From positions 83,710 through 147,709 of the forward strand of contig JAOVVO010000134.1 of NCBI GenBank assembly GCA_028564675.1: 64,000 bases of DNA, read 5' to 3'. The first letter of the stretch is position 1. Each line of letters starts with the position of its first letter. The position numbers and the translations under genes were made by a program. This stretch comes from Onchocerca lupi (lineage: Eukaryota > Nematoda > Chromadorea > Rhabditida > Onchocercidae). The notes under the pieces are model-generated. The model saw only the letters and a list, made by a program, of their open reading frames with translations, was not told where the DNA came from and did no database searches. Below, in pieces: positions 25,601 to 39,423 of this stretch.

Positions 25601-28600
25601 ATAGTCATTCAAATCCCAGACAGCATCAATTTGAAAGTATAGAAAGGTATATTCCGATTTTACCTTTTCTTGATGAATTTCCATTTCATCAATTTTATTT
25701 TTGATTTTCTCAATTTCAGCTTCAGATTCAGGAATAACTTTTATGCTGTAGAATTCTCCTTCTTCCTGAAATCTTGCTATGCCTTTAAGCTATTATGAGT
25801 GTTAAATGGAATATAAGATCATATGAATTGTAAAAACTTGATCTAGTAAAAGATAGAGAAAAGAATAACGGATGGAAAAGCAATTTATCAGGAAAACTCA
25901 CTGCGCTTAGCAATTTGTACCAACCCTCAACAGATTCATTCATCAACTCGCTGATACCAAACGAAAGGGAACCCATGAAATCGTTCCTGGAAGTGCGATC
26001 CCAGTCCCAAACTTCCACAGATAACCTTTTATCTGCATCTGCTGCTTCCAATTTGCTAAAAATTGAATCAAAATAGTATTTAAATGTTGAATGTTTAAGA
26101 ATTTATAAATTGCTTGGAGTAAAAAATTTCAACTTACAACCGTAAATAGCAGATTTATCTGCATGATTTGAAACTTAAGATAAATAAATAAAGATGCTTA
26201 CTATTCAAACCATTCATTCCACACAGGATTCAAGGTAGATTTAATTGTTCTACTTTTCTTCTTGGATTTTGATGATTGGTCATCGGGTATTAATTTTAAC
26301 TTGCAATAAGGATCGGAAAGACCATTCGGATCCATAGGTATTAAATTCCGCGCCTCACGCACTGAAAACAAGCAATTTCCCACACATTTTTGTTATTTCA
26401 TTGGAACGAACTTTGCGCACGGCGCTCATTTCACAGCCGCACCGCTTGAATATAGTTTTATGAATATTTCTGTCTATTATTGTAATCCAATTACAATGGA
26501 TTCTATCTGCAGTATTTAAACTTCATAATCAAAATCAATAAACTCTCAATAACTGTGAGGCTCCCGAGCTGAATTTACTCGGTATTTAGAAATATAGCAA
26601 CAAAGCAGCACCAAGAGATGATAGTATTAATTGCTGATGCAGAAAAATAAATGTACACTAACAGAAGTTTTTTTCTACACCTCAAAGAAACAATTTCAAA
26701 TAACAAAATAAAATTGATAAAGAGAACTCCTAATATGCGGCACAATGGGATGCCATCTGTAATCAATAATGCACAACAAATTGGCTCCAGTTTCCGAACC
26801 TATTCCATCAAAACTAAAATGCACTCAGACCTCATCTGCATCCACAATGTTGCGATGCGCAGGAGGTTATGCTATCGTTTATTCTTTACTCGTTTTTTTT
26901 TTTTTTTTTTTAAATGATGTTTCGCTATTAACTGTGAGCAACAAAGTTACTTAATAATTCAACGCTTTGAAAGGAGATGCATATTCTCACGCCGTCATCT
27001 ATTATCACCGCACTATAAGTCAACAATACTAATTGATTTTAACCGTTTTAGTTCAGAATGTGGAAGATTGTAAGTTAAGGTTTGTTTGTTTGTTTTCTGC
27101 TTTTTTTCTCCATCAAAAAAATCAAAAATATTGAATGGCTAATCAGCACCTTCAACTCGCAAAATGTCATTTTCAACTTGAATTGAAAGGTGTATTCTAC
27201 CGCGTCTTTCGATATAATCTGTTCCGCACATATTAGGCACATATTTAACACATTTGTGATGTACATTCACATCGCAAGATTGACATTTTCTGCCCTGAAA
27301 ATGGTATTAAATTGTCAATATTTTTTCACAATTATTGATTAAAAATCAAAACGAAATTGTAAAAGTAGCAACCTGATGAATTATACCATAAAGAAGAGAT
27401 CCACAATGATCGCAAAACGTTGGCGACGAGTATGAATGCACCTTCCATTTATGCTGCTGCCGTGGATCCTTAAAAATTTAAGAACTCACTTATTGAAAAT
27501 AAAATTTTGTCTTGAAGTTCTGAAGCTTTTGATCACTGTAAAAATTAGATTCAAAGAATTTTTTGTTGGAAATTTCATACTTTCAAACAAACCCATCAGA
27601 AGCCTCGAAAAGCATACAGTAGACTTTAACAAACAAATATGAATTCTTTTCTCGTACTTGCCAGCTATGAAGTGGATACAAAAGGAAAAGACATAATATA
27701 AAAAATATGGAACTAACATCAGTATCAACACCTTTATCAGCACCAGGACATTGAAAATTGACAAACTGATGACATCTTTTATGTACAACAAGTTCGCATA
27801 CTGCAATTGATTATATGATGTTAATAATTAAACAGCGATTCGAAAATCTAAAATTTCAATTTGAAATAAATGAAAATCGGCTGCATTTTTTGAGCAGATA
27901 GTATTAACGAAAGAGAGCGAAAAAGAGAAAAATAGATACTTGCCCTGACACTGGAAGCCCTGCTTATTAAGACCCCAGAGAAATTCCTTGCAGTGTGAAC
28001 AAAATGTTGGCTGCTTAAAAAATCGTGCAGTAAATTTATGTAACCTGAAGATTTAATTTTTCAGTTTTCTCAAATATTATTTCTCTTGTATTAAATCGCG
28101 TATAATGAAAGGGATTAATTCATTTATTTGGAAAAAACAACAAAAGCATACTTGACTTTATGAACATTCTTTTGCCTTAATGCACCTTTTCGAACAATGC
28201 CTTTACCTTCGATTCGTTGCACTGAAATGAAAATCTCTTTTTGTCAGTCAAAATTTACTTAAAAGAATTAAATTTCAATGTTAAAATGTGATTGCTTCTT
28301 GGATATTGCTAAAAATTGCAAATTTAATGAGTCAAATCGTTACAAATTAACTGTCTGGCATCTTTTGTGTAGTTGCTGTAGAGACTGTATTACAACATCA
28401 AATTGTAGTTCAGCCATCAAAACATAATTTATCAAAAAATCTGTATATTTTGCAATGCAAGTTGGCAACGTTTTCTTGTGTAAAATTTAAATTAATTTGA
28501 AAGATTGAGTGAGCGATCTTCGTAAAGTACCATGGTTCTGACAAATTAGAGTGATCATACGAACTGGAAAATTCTTTATTGCTGAATAATTTCGAGTAAG

Positions 28601-31017
28601 CATCCCTAGTTACCGTCAAATAGTTTCATCCCTTTCATAAAACAACCAGCTCTTCATTTTCACTATAATGAAAATATTTACAAAGCAGCTTCTTTCAAGT
28701 TGCAATTCATAAGTAATTAATTCCCCATATCACTGATTTTAAATGAAGTACATTTAAATTGACGATGATTTCATCGCAATTTGTTTGAACTGCTTCACAA
28801 TTAATATTGAATTTTACCCGGCATTGCACCGCTGAAAAAATCAGCTTTAAAAACATTGCAAATATTAATCTTACGGAGCGTTTCTGAGAAATATTGAAAG
28901 GATGGTCGAAACAATTGCTCAGATATGATGATGGTATAATGAATGAAGAAATGAATTACGAAGCACCTATATGGCAAACAAAAGTGTCATCTTTAAGCCA
29001 ACATTTGGTAAACTAAAAGCTTAAAATATGGCGAACCTGACAATAAGAAAAGCTGAACAAAGAAGCATAACTTGACTGTTAAGAAAACAGCTAGTGATAA
29101 AAAACACAGCTAATCAATTCACAAATGCCAGATAGCGACAGTGACACGAGCAGAATCGAAGAAAGATTTGCATGCAGTTTTCAGCGAATAACAGCAATTC
29201 TCACATTTTTTCAGCGCTTTACGAGTTGATAAAAACTTTAGGTAAATTTGAGATTTTTTGCGTAATGTATTGCCGAATCGGAAGCAATTAGACGATGTTC
29301 TTAATTTTCCGCCATGTTCTGCGCCGCCATGTCGATTACGCTCACTGTAGTCACTGTGTTCATCTGGATCTGCTTCAGAATTAACTTTCTCAAAATTTTG
29401 ATATATCAGATCGGAGATGCTGGAAGAAGTGATTGGTAGAATGCTGGCATCCAATGGATCAAGAAAATTTGATGATGATCGGTTGCATAAGCAGCAGTTC
29501 GCTGGGTGACAAGATGATGGATCTGAATTGTTCTTTCCACACAGCGAATTATGAAGTAAAATCTTATCAAAAACAGAAAAAAAGTCATTTGCGGCTAGAA
29601 TGTCGGAACAGGATATGGACATTTTTGATTCCTTCATTCAATACTGCTGCTCCTGGAATTGTTCAGTGTCGGCTGTCAGAGCTTGAAATTACTTCTGCAT
29701 TCTTCAACCATTTTTGAATTGTCAAGCACTATTGAATGTTTTAAAATGAGAACTATGGTGATAGTTATTGATGCATTTGGATGATAGCAACTGTAACTCG
29801 TAGAAATGCAGCAGCAATAAATTGAATGGAAAATCTTTACATATCGAGCATACAAATTTGCAATGAATGAATGAAAATTGTATGGTCTGCTCTTCTGAAA
29901 CGATGAATGCAATTTTTTTGAAAAAAAAAAAAAGTGATTTTCTTTCTTCTGCTTCTCCTTAACATAGCAACTGAATGATTCAGCAGAAGTCACCTACTGC
30001 ACCAACTACGCCATCGTGCAACACACCTGTTACTATCCTGAACTATCTTTATGCTTCAACTTTATTCGAAATGCAACCTGAACAACCAGACTGCTCATTC
30101 ATTACTTCGTCGAAAAATGATTACATTTTGACTGACTAGTTGTAATAAAAGGAAAATTGGCATATCAGCTGTATCAAATGTGTCAATTCATCCTATTCAA
30201 TAGAGAAGCACATGTCTCTCAATAATACTGGTTTAAGAGAAATTAAATTGCATAAACTATTCATTCTCTTCATCATCATTTTGAGTTCGTTCAACTTTCA
30301 GTTTTAAAATACTGAAAATCTCCCGATCTCATTAGGATTCTCTGAATCGATGGAAAAACAATGACAAAAAGATCAACATAGATATTTATTTTCTTTTCGA
30401 ACTATTTAAGAAGACGAATTTTTGATGAAAGAATCAGAAACCGAGCAACTCAATTTGAAAGCCACTTTTCGCAAAAAAGGCGAAAATTTCTTGCTCCTTC
30501 AACAGATTGTTATTGGACTAAAAATATGAAAAAAAAAAAAATAGAAACGATCAAATTTTGAAAAATTTCAGAAAATATTAATTACTTTCAATATAGTGCT
30601 CTCTCACCAAATAAGCTCCAAAATTTCTATCCCTAACATCATTCTTGCATATATGTATTAATTAGAGAAACATGATGAGATCTCGGAGTAGTTATTGGAT
30701 CATAAATAATTGAGGCACATCAGAGAGAAAACGAACATACCAAATGCTTCGGAGAGTTGTTGGAGTAATTTCGATGATTCCAGCACCGGATCGGCAGCAC
30801 CAATGAAACGATTTTGAAAGTCGGTTCGCTTTATATTTCTATTCTTAGACAATTCCTGATCAAAATTATGAGCTTGCAAATTGTATTCTTCAGTATTCAG
30901 TGTAGAAGTAGAGCCAGCGAAACTTGCATCACCTCCGATTTCCGGAACATCAGTTGAGTCCACATCATTAGTCGAGGACTGGTCAACATCAATCGGAGTT
31001 GCAGATTTTATCGACAT
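22630..31017 (-). CDS. pkc-2: Conventional (calcium- and diacylglycerol-dependent) protein kinase C
   Basis: Ser/Thr kinase recruited to membranes by calcium and diacylglycerol. Seventeen exons: 31017-30741, 28221-28152, 28044-27944, 27800-27718, 27468-27373, 27294-27150, 26361-26202, 26055-25902, 25765-25664, 25233-25126, 25049-24876, 24583-24492, 24347-24146, 24062-23942, 23716-23586, 23234-23157 and 22800-22630; they total 755 codons with all phases matching. Residues 1-92 are an isoform-type leader. The pseudosubstrate RKGALRQKNVH is near 103-113. C1A (HKFTARFFKQPTFCSHC) spans about 118-167 and C1B (HKWKVHSYSSPTFCDHC) about 183-232, both with HX12CX2C zinc patterns. The C2 domain (about 248-360) keeps calcium-binding Asp in MDPNGLSDPY and WDWDRTSRND. 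The kinase domain has LGKGSFGK, FAVKILKK, YRDLKLDN, DFGM and the activation-loop TFCGTPDYIAPE. The V5 tail is odd: the turn motif is MSACD instead of LTPPD and the hydrophobic motif FPDFDYVNP has Asp where Ser/Thr is usual. The intron after 27944 uses a GC donor. C. elegans pkc-2 makes several isoforms from alternative ends; the same is plausible here. Confidence 0.95.
23496..23526. other. Intronic hairpin, 14-bp stem
   Basis: Arms GAATGTCGCAGAAT and ATTCTGCGACACTC pair over 13 of 14 positions around a 3-base loop, within the PKC intron between 23586 and 23234. No function is evident. Confidence 0.6.
24679..24706. other. Intronic hairpin, perfect 12-bp stem
   Basis: Arms AGCAATTCACTG and CAGTGAATTGCT are exact inverted copies around the loop AAAA, within the PKC intron between 24876 and 24583. 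It could influence splicing, or be chance. Confidence 0.6.
25104..25125 (-). repeat. PKC intron donor followed at once by T18 and CAG
   Basis: The exon ends GGAAAG and the intron opens with G, eighteen T, then CAG. The poly-T plus CAG looks like a 3' splice acceptor only 22 bases after the donor; the true acceptor lies at 25050 before VLLGEHK. The run sits just after the ATP-binding glycine loop exon. Confidence 0.7.
27942..27945 (-). other. pkc-2: GC-AG intron donor inside the PKC C1A domain
   Basis: The exon ends GTGTCAGG and the intron starts gcaagtatc. The leftover G joins TA of the next exon (27800) to give Val in FQCQVCELVVHKRCH, exactly the C1A pattern, so a GT donor is excluded on frame and on homology. 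AG(G)|GCAAGT is the known consensus of GC-AG introns. Confidence 0.85.
29119..29637 (-). other. 172-codon open frame in PKC intron 1, possible alternative first exon
   Basis: Same strand as PKC, inside the 2.5-kb first intron. It opens with Met (MKESKMSISCSDILAAND) and contains an acidic/Ser-rich part and a basic, Cys-rich end (RKALKKCENCCYSLKTACKS). It is the longest open frame in the window. Joining to the pseudosubstrate exon needs a phase-1 end; GATTCTGCTC|gtgtca would supply it but is a weak donor. Known pkc-2 genes use alternative first exons, so this is possible. It may equally be a chance frame. Confidence 0.25.
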
Positions 31018-32332
31018 ATCTATGGTAATCTCACATAGTATATATTTGTTGATGGAGAAGCGTTTGTACGTTTGCTAGAATGGAAAAAAATGTTGCAGTT
31101 AGTGTAATCAAAATACGTAAATCAAATAGGAAATCACGCATCTAAAAAAAAAGAAAGGAAAAAACGATACGGAAAAACATAAGTATGCGTACGTGTGTTT
31201 GAACAAAAATGGATGAAAAAAAAGCAACAGAAATGACTTGACACAAAATTCGAAAAATTATGAATAAGCTAATGAAATAAGTACGGTAGTTAAAAACTAT
31301 TAGGGAACAGAAATTGCAACAAAAAATAGTCCAGTTCGTTGACGCTAAACTTTCAAGTGCTGGAAGGAGGTTAGACCTCTTTAAATATCGCATGTATTGT
31401 TATTTCTATTTCCAAGATTATTGCTCTTTTCATCTTAAACAGAAAAAGAGGTTGAAAAGCAAATATTTACTCATTAATGGTCAACAAATTATCATCCTTC
31501 ACTCCAGTCATGCACATAATATCTTGATTTGAATAACACTACAGAATTAGTTCTTTGTTTTGCCAAATGGGACAATAAAGTCGGTTTGACCAATATCAAA
31601 AACTTAAACTGGATGTTACTGAGTACTGTATGAAAAAAGAAAAAAAAATTGACAAAAAATCAAGATTTTTAATGGCCATCAGAATTCTTTACATTTATAG
31701 CTGAAAGCCATACATTTGGCATGATTAATACATCGAAAAAGAAATTTCCGAGGAGCAAATGCTCATTCGTTCCCACATTTTGTAACCATTTCTTAAATTC
31801 TCCATTATTCATCCGCTTTATCATATACATGCTTCTCCCACCACTAATCGTTTACTACAAAATTTTTGTATTAAAATTTTTTAAGTAACCAGAAAGGCGG
31901 AAATGGTAATTTTCTTTGTTCTACTGAAATTTTCATGTGGGAAGCAGAGAAAATGCGATTTGCAGAAAAGGTCAACTCAAAAGGCAGTGTCAGAAAAACT
32001 GAACACTAGGAAGTGATTTTTTGCTCGTAATGCAAATGATTAGTAACATTCTTGCATGTGTAATCATTTCCTGTTAATTCTAATCTCTGCCATAATCTAA
32101 CAAACACAGTTATCGCATAAAAAATGTATCCCATAAATATCCCATAAAAAAAAACTTCTCAGCCCAACAACAACGCAGTTGTATCCATTATCAATCCTCC
32201 TTCTTCTATCATTTTTCAATCTATCCATGTCAGCGAGAGGCCGTTTTCTACGTTCCAGTCATTTCATCTCAGTTAGTTAAATTTCCCTTAGTACTCTTTT
32301 TATTATATTGGCAATTTCGCAATTAATTTTAC

Positions 32333-32394
32333 CATGTTTTATTGATATGATATTTGTAATTATCATGTTTTATTGATGCAATGTTTGTGACTGT
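32333..32394. repeat. Two 31-base tandem copies
   Basis: CATGTTTTATTGAT begins each copy at 32333 and 32364; the remaining 17 bases of each copy have diverged. Confidence 0.6.
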
Positions 32395-35300
32395 CGTGCT
32401 TTGCATCATCAAATTTTTCTAATGGTTTAATTACCCAAGTTTGAGGCCATGCGACAAATAAATTTTCCTGAAAGGCAGGGAAAGTCTAGTAAAAGCACAA
32501 TTAAAGGGTCGAGAAAACAATGTTGTGGAAGTTTTCACTGAAGCGAAAAAAGCCTTTATTGGTGACTCCCAAGAAAATGTTAACTTTTTGCACTTTAATC
32601 AGACTTAAATTTCATGCTCCATCTTTTTTACCCCTCGCACTGCGATGGATGGAGAGCCTATTATTCACTGCTTTACAACATTTTGAAGCATAGCTCATGC
32701 CCTTAAGCCTAAGCCAATTTTAGGAAAACGTTGTACCGAACAAGAAGCAAGAGTGAATCGCCGAATAAATGTAATTATTACTGCATTTAAAGTAAACTTT
32801 CAAGCCAATTTCTGACCAATAAAAGACTGAAATTCCGATCACTTTAATTACGAAGAAAAAAGGAAATTTCACATCTTAGACTCGTAAAAGTTGAAGGAAA
32901 TTAGGACTAGTATATGATTCTCGACCTGATAAATCATCAGACAAAATCTCTTCAAATTCCTTTTACTTTAATATTAATATCAGGGAGCAGAAGAGCAATC
33001 TGTTAGAACGAATACTTTGTCTTCTCAAATTTCACTTTTCCTTTTTGTTAGTCAGATTTCGAATTCCTTTGTTCCCGTCAATTGCAAGCAATGTTAATTT
33101 GTTAGTTAACAAGAAAAAGGTAAAGACTTGCCAAATAATTAATCTAACAGTACGACTGATAAATGGTTGTGTAAAACGAAAACTTTCCCAAGGATATTAC
33201 ACATCATTGCATAACCATATATTTCTGACTCATACAGTTTTCTAGCAGCAAAAATATCCATTGTATTTGCCTAGAAAAGTTCGATCATTAAAACTTCAAG
33301 GAATAAAATTGATTTAAAATTATTAATACTGCGGTGCTAATGGTTATTGAACATTTACATCCAATTTGCTGTAAATTTTGAAATGCACGAAACCTTCCTC
33401 GCTGTCCTTTTCCTTTTATTATTTGAACTTACCTTCACAAATCAGTAACAATAAGACTAAGATTTCCGTCTGAATACAAAATCCTCAACTTAGGCTGTTA
33501 AAGAAATTTACAAACTCGAAAGTTATTTTTAGTTATTCATGTTTTTGACATCTTTTAAGCTTCTTGGAAATTTCTACACAGTTAAAATTTCAAGAGAATG
33601 TTTATGAAAATTTCTCAGAAATTATGTAATACTTCGCAGATGATGTAAAAATCAACAGAATCATGATGCTTGGTAAAATAAACTACAGAGAAATTGAATT
33701 CTCAATAAAAGATGCACTGACTGAGAGCGTCAAAAGAATGTTTGTTCTACGCTGACCTTTTTTTTCTCGCTGATCTCAAGAATGTGTACTAGCATATATT
33801 TCAGATAATTATAGATATCTCAATCCCAAAATATTATAAGAACCGTTATTAAAAAAACTGTTATGAATTAGGAAAACTTGTCAAGAGGACTTTTTTCTTC
33901 GATAAATTAATCACTGACTTCATCGACATCAGTTCATCCTCAGTGAATGTAGAAGCTAACCGAAACAATGACAGAATACAATCTGATTGCACAAATTGTC
34001 AAGTGTAACATATTTATTCATTGTTTTATAAGAATAACCCGATTTTGCTCTATTTTTAAAGATTAATTTGCTGAACTATAAGAACTTTCCGACATAGCTT
34101 TTGTTCTGTTTGTTGTTGCAGTGTTAGTAGCACTATGCAGCTTATTTCATCAATTTTATTTTCCATTAATTTAATCAGAGTGTGATAATATTTAGATCGA
34201 TTAGATAGATCGGGCTTTTAGAACGACTAGACTCTGATCAATTTTACACTTTTTTGACTGAATTCCGAATCAGTTCGATATTTCTGCTTGTGAATTTATG
34301 AAATAAATCAGTTTGTATCTAATAATTCACAAGATTTCTGGAAACCGTAAACAAATAATAAGTCCCCTTGTCAGAATTAATTTCATTCTTTCAATTTCCG
34401 GACTTTTACTTATCGATATAAACTTTCAAAATAAATCCTCACACAAAATGTTTGTCCTCAAGAATCATAAAAACCAATCGTTATTCTGGTTATAATTTGA
34501 AAAATGATTAACAACTAATCGAGGAAGAAAAGCAAATGATTAACTAATAACTTGTTTGATCAGTTTCTCGTCATGTTAAAATGTAACAAAACCCATGCTT
34601 GCCTATGTGTTTTAGAACTTCTGAGTATTGTAGAACCATTTCTATAAAGTATGAATTAGTTTTTAAGTAATTTTTTGTTTGACTGTGTGATTTGTCAGAT
34701 AGCGATTCAAATTAGCAACACTACTGAGCAGAAAATTTTGCATATATCATTGCCAGTTAATGGAAGAAAAAGTGCTTATCTGCTTAACGCATTATCGCTG
34801 TTATTTGAACTACAATACAATGTTTAAAAATTTTCGACGCTAAAATGGTCTCTTTTAACATTCATCACTTATTTCTTCCATCGATCGCTGTTGCAGCAGT
34901 TTTAAAGAAATCAATGAGTGGTTTGCGAAGAGCAAATTTTCGATAATCGGGCTTAATTTCTCACAAAAAGAAGTCTGGCGGAGAAACAAATCAAATAAAG
35001 GTAATTCACGGTATTTACTGAACCAATTCCTTCATTCTTAGGTTATAGGCCAAACATTATCTCAATTTTGGTGATTCATTGAATAAATATGCAACTGAAA
35101 ACATACGATGGAATATATAACTGAAAAACAGAAATATGTAGTTATTTAATTTCTTATAATCTATTTTTAGAAGAAAATCCAGCCCACAGAGCTTATTACC
35201 GGTTACTGCTATGTAAATAGGAATATAGAAAGACTGGTATTTTTATTATATAATTTTTTATTATTTTGGATGGCTAATAAACAGATAGTTCAGAAGCAGC

Positions 35301-38300
35301 AGGCCGAATGATTTAGCTTATACTATTTCGTTGGAAAAATAATATTAACTCAGATCGAAAAAAAAAAAATTAACGAGAACTGATAATTATGCATAGTAAA
35401 TTCATTTCCCAATGTTCTTATTATTGTACTGGAGATGCTTAGTGACTCAAGAAATTAACACCTTAAAACTGCGAAGAGGACAAGAACTGCCGTAAAGTGA
35501 AATTACCATCATAAGATGCGGTCAGAAGATTGTGGATTTTATGCAAAACAACTGATATATTATAATCAGAATGGGAGAAGTTAGAAAAACATTTTTCGCA
35601 TGGACTTAAGAGATTGGATATCTTAATTTAGAGGAATGCTAATACTTCATGGGCATTATAGTTAGAAAGAGAATAGATGATAAAAATGAGGGTCGCAAAA
35701 TTGAAAAGAGTTGTGAAATGATGAGGAAGTAAAGTATATCATATTTTCTACAACGTCGGAATCCTTTCAATGATGAAATTTTTTAAAAGTTAAGATTAGA
35801 AATGTTAGAATTTCTTTTGGGCTACTACAAGAAACACTATTAACGTCGTTGATCAATAACTGCATATTAAATTGCATGTAAATGTGTAATCTCTGAAAGA
35901 AAAGCTTTGATGGGAACGCTTGCTCAAACAAAATGGATTCGAATTCCGAATTCCAAGCTCAAATTGAATTAATTTTAAAAAGGAAATGAAATTAATGTTT
36001 ATATGCTTGCAAAAAAGATAAAATAGTTACATTGATTGCTGTTGAACATCTTTTCTATAATGAAGAATGCTATTGAATGAGGTAAGTTATTTAGTGATTA
36101 TTTTTTATAACTCATCTTAATATAATCTTTACAAGCTTTTTGGTAAACAAGATTTAAACTTCGCTGACTGACTATTTGATCCTGATTTAAGCTATTTATT
36201 CTACTTGATAATATGAAAGAAAACGTTAGAATGGCTCTAGGGTTGGTAATCGAATAATGCATTCCGAAGAAGTAACGTCCCTTTGATTTATAAATTTCAA
36301 GAACGATTTGCGACTCTTTTCATCAATATTAGCTTCAGCAATCAATTAAGCATATTTTCAATCATCATTTCATTATTTCTGTAGTCCTTAATGGATTTTA
36401 TTATAGCATAACACGGACTTACTTTATTTTACAGTACCTTTTATTTCAGGAATTTCGATCAATCATTTGCTAAAAGTTTTAAGGGCTCCATCAGTTAATA
36501 ATTTTCTAAAAGTCAAAGATGTTACAGATTTCGCAAAACTTCAAAATAAGATCATCACTGGCGCAAATTTTGTATTTTGGGCAAAATTTGATTATGGTAC
36601 TATTAAATTTGTAGTTTTAGTTTAAATTCTAAAGAATAAATAGAATTTGAGAAAGGATGTAATAGTATCTGACAGACCAATGGCTATTAATTAGTTAGTA
36701 TCGTGAGCAATTCATATTTTAAACAAATTCTCAAGGTGGCATTGATATAATGGCTTTTGGAATAAATTAGCTCAAGAATTGGTTCACTAAGCTGGATCCT
36801 TGAATCGCAATTCTTTGAATCTTGGAACTGGTATTGGAAGAATTTCCATTTCATTAATATTTTTATGAATTATACAATCAAAATGATTAGTTCTTGAATA
36901 TTTTCCTAGGCCAATTTGCAGTTGTCAGAAAATTCTAGAATCTAAGAAGTTTTATCATTCAAAAAATACTAATGAAGAGATTCATGAAATTGTCACTTCG
37001 TTACTTTTTGTTTCACATTTTTAGATTGCTTAAAGCATTAAGTTCTTGAGAAAAAAAAAGATCATTTTTTGATGCAAATGAGCGTTATAAAGGTTTATAA
37101 TGAAATTATTTTATTCCTTTTAAAAAACTTTGTAAATTAAAAAAAAAAAAAAAAGAAAAAAACTTATCATGTAATTTTTTTTTTTCAGATATGGTTAATA
37201 AACGACAAGTATTAATATCCGTTTATGTGAAATCTTTTAACTTTATCAACTTTAAAGTGGCACTAAACCTAGCATGGCAACGTTTTATTTACTTACTTTC
37301 GCTTTGAATTGGAGCAAGTCTCCTTACTTCTACCAATAAAAAGTTGGCAGTGACCACATTGTCATGCTGCTAAAACAATTATTTCTTGAGAATATTGATG
37401 TTATTATTTCTCACTATGGCGAACATTCAGAAATATATTTCAACCACACAAAAAACTGTTATTTATTAAGATTCTAATTTTAAGAAATTCATTAATCAAA
37501 AATCCAAGTCTTTCAAAAAATGCAAAGATTTCAAAAATTTATAAAAGTCACCGTTTTGGATTATGATTTGATGAAAATCATTGAATTTTGAAATGCCATA
37601 TATTGAAATTATGCATCACTTACATCTTCCAAGATCGTATTACTTCAAGGAGAGCTGCCTACTGCTTTGATTTTCAAATTATTTATTTCATTTTAAAGAA
37701 AAAGCTGCTCATAGCAATAAAAAACTTGGCAAAGGTTAATTATCTATTTAATTAGAATTGTTTCTAACCAATGAAACAGGAATAGTCTTGACTTTTTAAT
37801 ATAAATGGTTTTTTAAAATTGAACAATACATTAATATTGAAATGAATGAAAAAAATTTGCCCTCTGACACTTCTTACTTCAATCCGCTTTTGATTATTTC
37901 TGAATTATTTAGGATCAAAGTTGGCTATTTCTTCTAATTAACTCTGGCGACACATCTGCCACTTGAATAAAAAGAATTTGAATTGAATTGGACTGATTTT
38001 CTGGAAAGACTCACAGAAAAAGATCAGAAGATAGCCTAAACTTAATCAATTAAGCGATGTAACTCGAATTATCTAGCAAATAAATAAACAAGGAATCACT
38101 TTAACCTGGCTACCAACCTATTCAAGATTTGTTTATTAAGCATAACTACCGACTAAACGATCAGAAAAAAGTACAATGTAAAAAAAGATTTAGCTTTTTT
38201 TTTAAAAAAAAATTGATAATTTACGAGGTTCATACCTATTATTTTAAACAAAAGACAAATGTTTATGGCATATTTCTTTTTTTAAACAAAAGCCAAGTCT

Positions 38301-39341
38301 TTGTTCAGAAAAATAAAATGTTTGAATTGACAGGTGTGCTACATGTCGCTAAATTCTTTCCATTAATATTTGATTTGAGAATAAAGGAATAAATATTCAA
38401 ATTAATTTTTCCTGATGCAAATTGAACAAAGAATCTAAAGTTACATCCGGGACCTGAAAAAGAATCAGCAACGCTATAGCTTTATAGCTGCAATCGTAAA
38501 AAAAACTATGAAGGAAATCAGTTCAGGTATTCTCAAGTTCTTAGTGTAAAGGGCCCGAAAGGAATTCTCGCTACCGTAATTTGTCTTTCTGTATAGTTTT
38601 TACTTTCAATTCAAAGTTGATTTGAAACAAAATTCAACTTTAATCATGAACGGCTGTATAGATTTGCCTCTAGCAAAATGAAGCATACTTCTCAATTCCT
38701 GAATTTCTCAAACATATTTATGGATTTTTTAACAAAAGCTGTCGCAATTTTTTGCGACATCTTAATGCATTATAATAACCAGCAATTTTTTGCTTTTTGT
38801 GGAAATAAAGCGTAATATATATTTACTGATTATATTTTCAGAGTTATTAATATTTTCTCTTACTTCATTTCTTATTTTATTATCAATGCAACATTCCTTC
38901 AAATAATTGAAAATTTGTAACAAGAAAAAGAAAATGCATTAAAAAAACTACGATAAAGTAAACAAAAGATGTCAAAACATTGAAGGTCGCTAAATAAAAG
39001 TTTAAGTCAGGAAACCGTTTCAAATATGTAAGCAAAGTTTTTCATTCCTTTAAAAGTCAAAAAGTGTTCAGACTTGGAATTAAAATTCTGGACTAAGTTG
39101 AAATAAGTTTTAAATTTTAAGAACTATAGAATTTTTATAGGATGAAGTTATTTTATTCAAATACAAATGAGACGATTCGTATTGATCGTCAAAAGTTTCT
39201 CGCTTCGCTACTTTATATTGTCGTTAGTTTTTTCTTCTGAGGCATGCAAAAAAAAGAAAAGAAAAGAAAATCGAGCATTTCAATAATATAAAAGAGAGAA
39301 AATGGGACAACTGCGGGGAATACAATAAAGTAGAAAGAAAT

Positions 39342-39423
39342 AATAAGAATTATCATGAAATGCCAATTAGCTCAGGAATTGTTTATTTTCCTGAGCTGAC
39401 TGGCATTTCATAATAATTTTTAT
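39342..39423. ncRNA. Long near-perfect hairpin, candidate microRNA precursor
   Basis: The core arms, 39356-39378 and 39388-39410, pair over 23 positions with one mismatch and one G-U wobble (left TGAAATGCCAATTAGCTCAG, right CTGAGCTGACTGGCATTTCA). The loop is 9 bases (TTGTTTATT). Pairing continues outward for about 13 more positions with one A-C mismatch and one wobble, giving a stem near 36 bp. This size and shape fit an animal pre-microRNA, transcribed from either strand. I do not recognise either arm as a known family. A small inverted-repeat transposon remnant is the alternative. Confidence 0.4.

Noticed and set aside
29433..29717. 94-codon plus-strand frame
   Set aside because: Antisense shadow of the 172-codon minus-strand frame; no motif.
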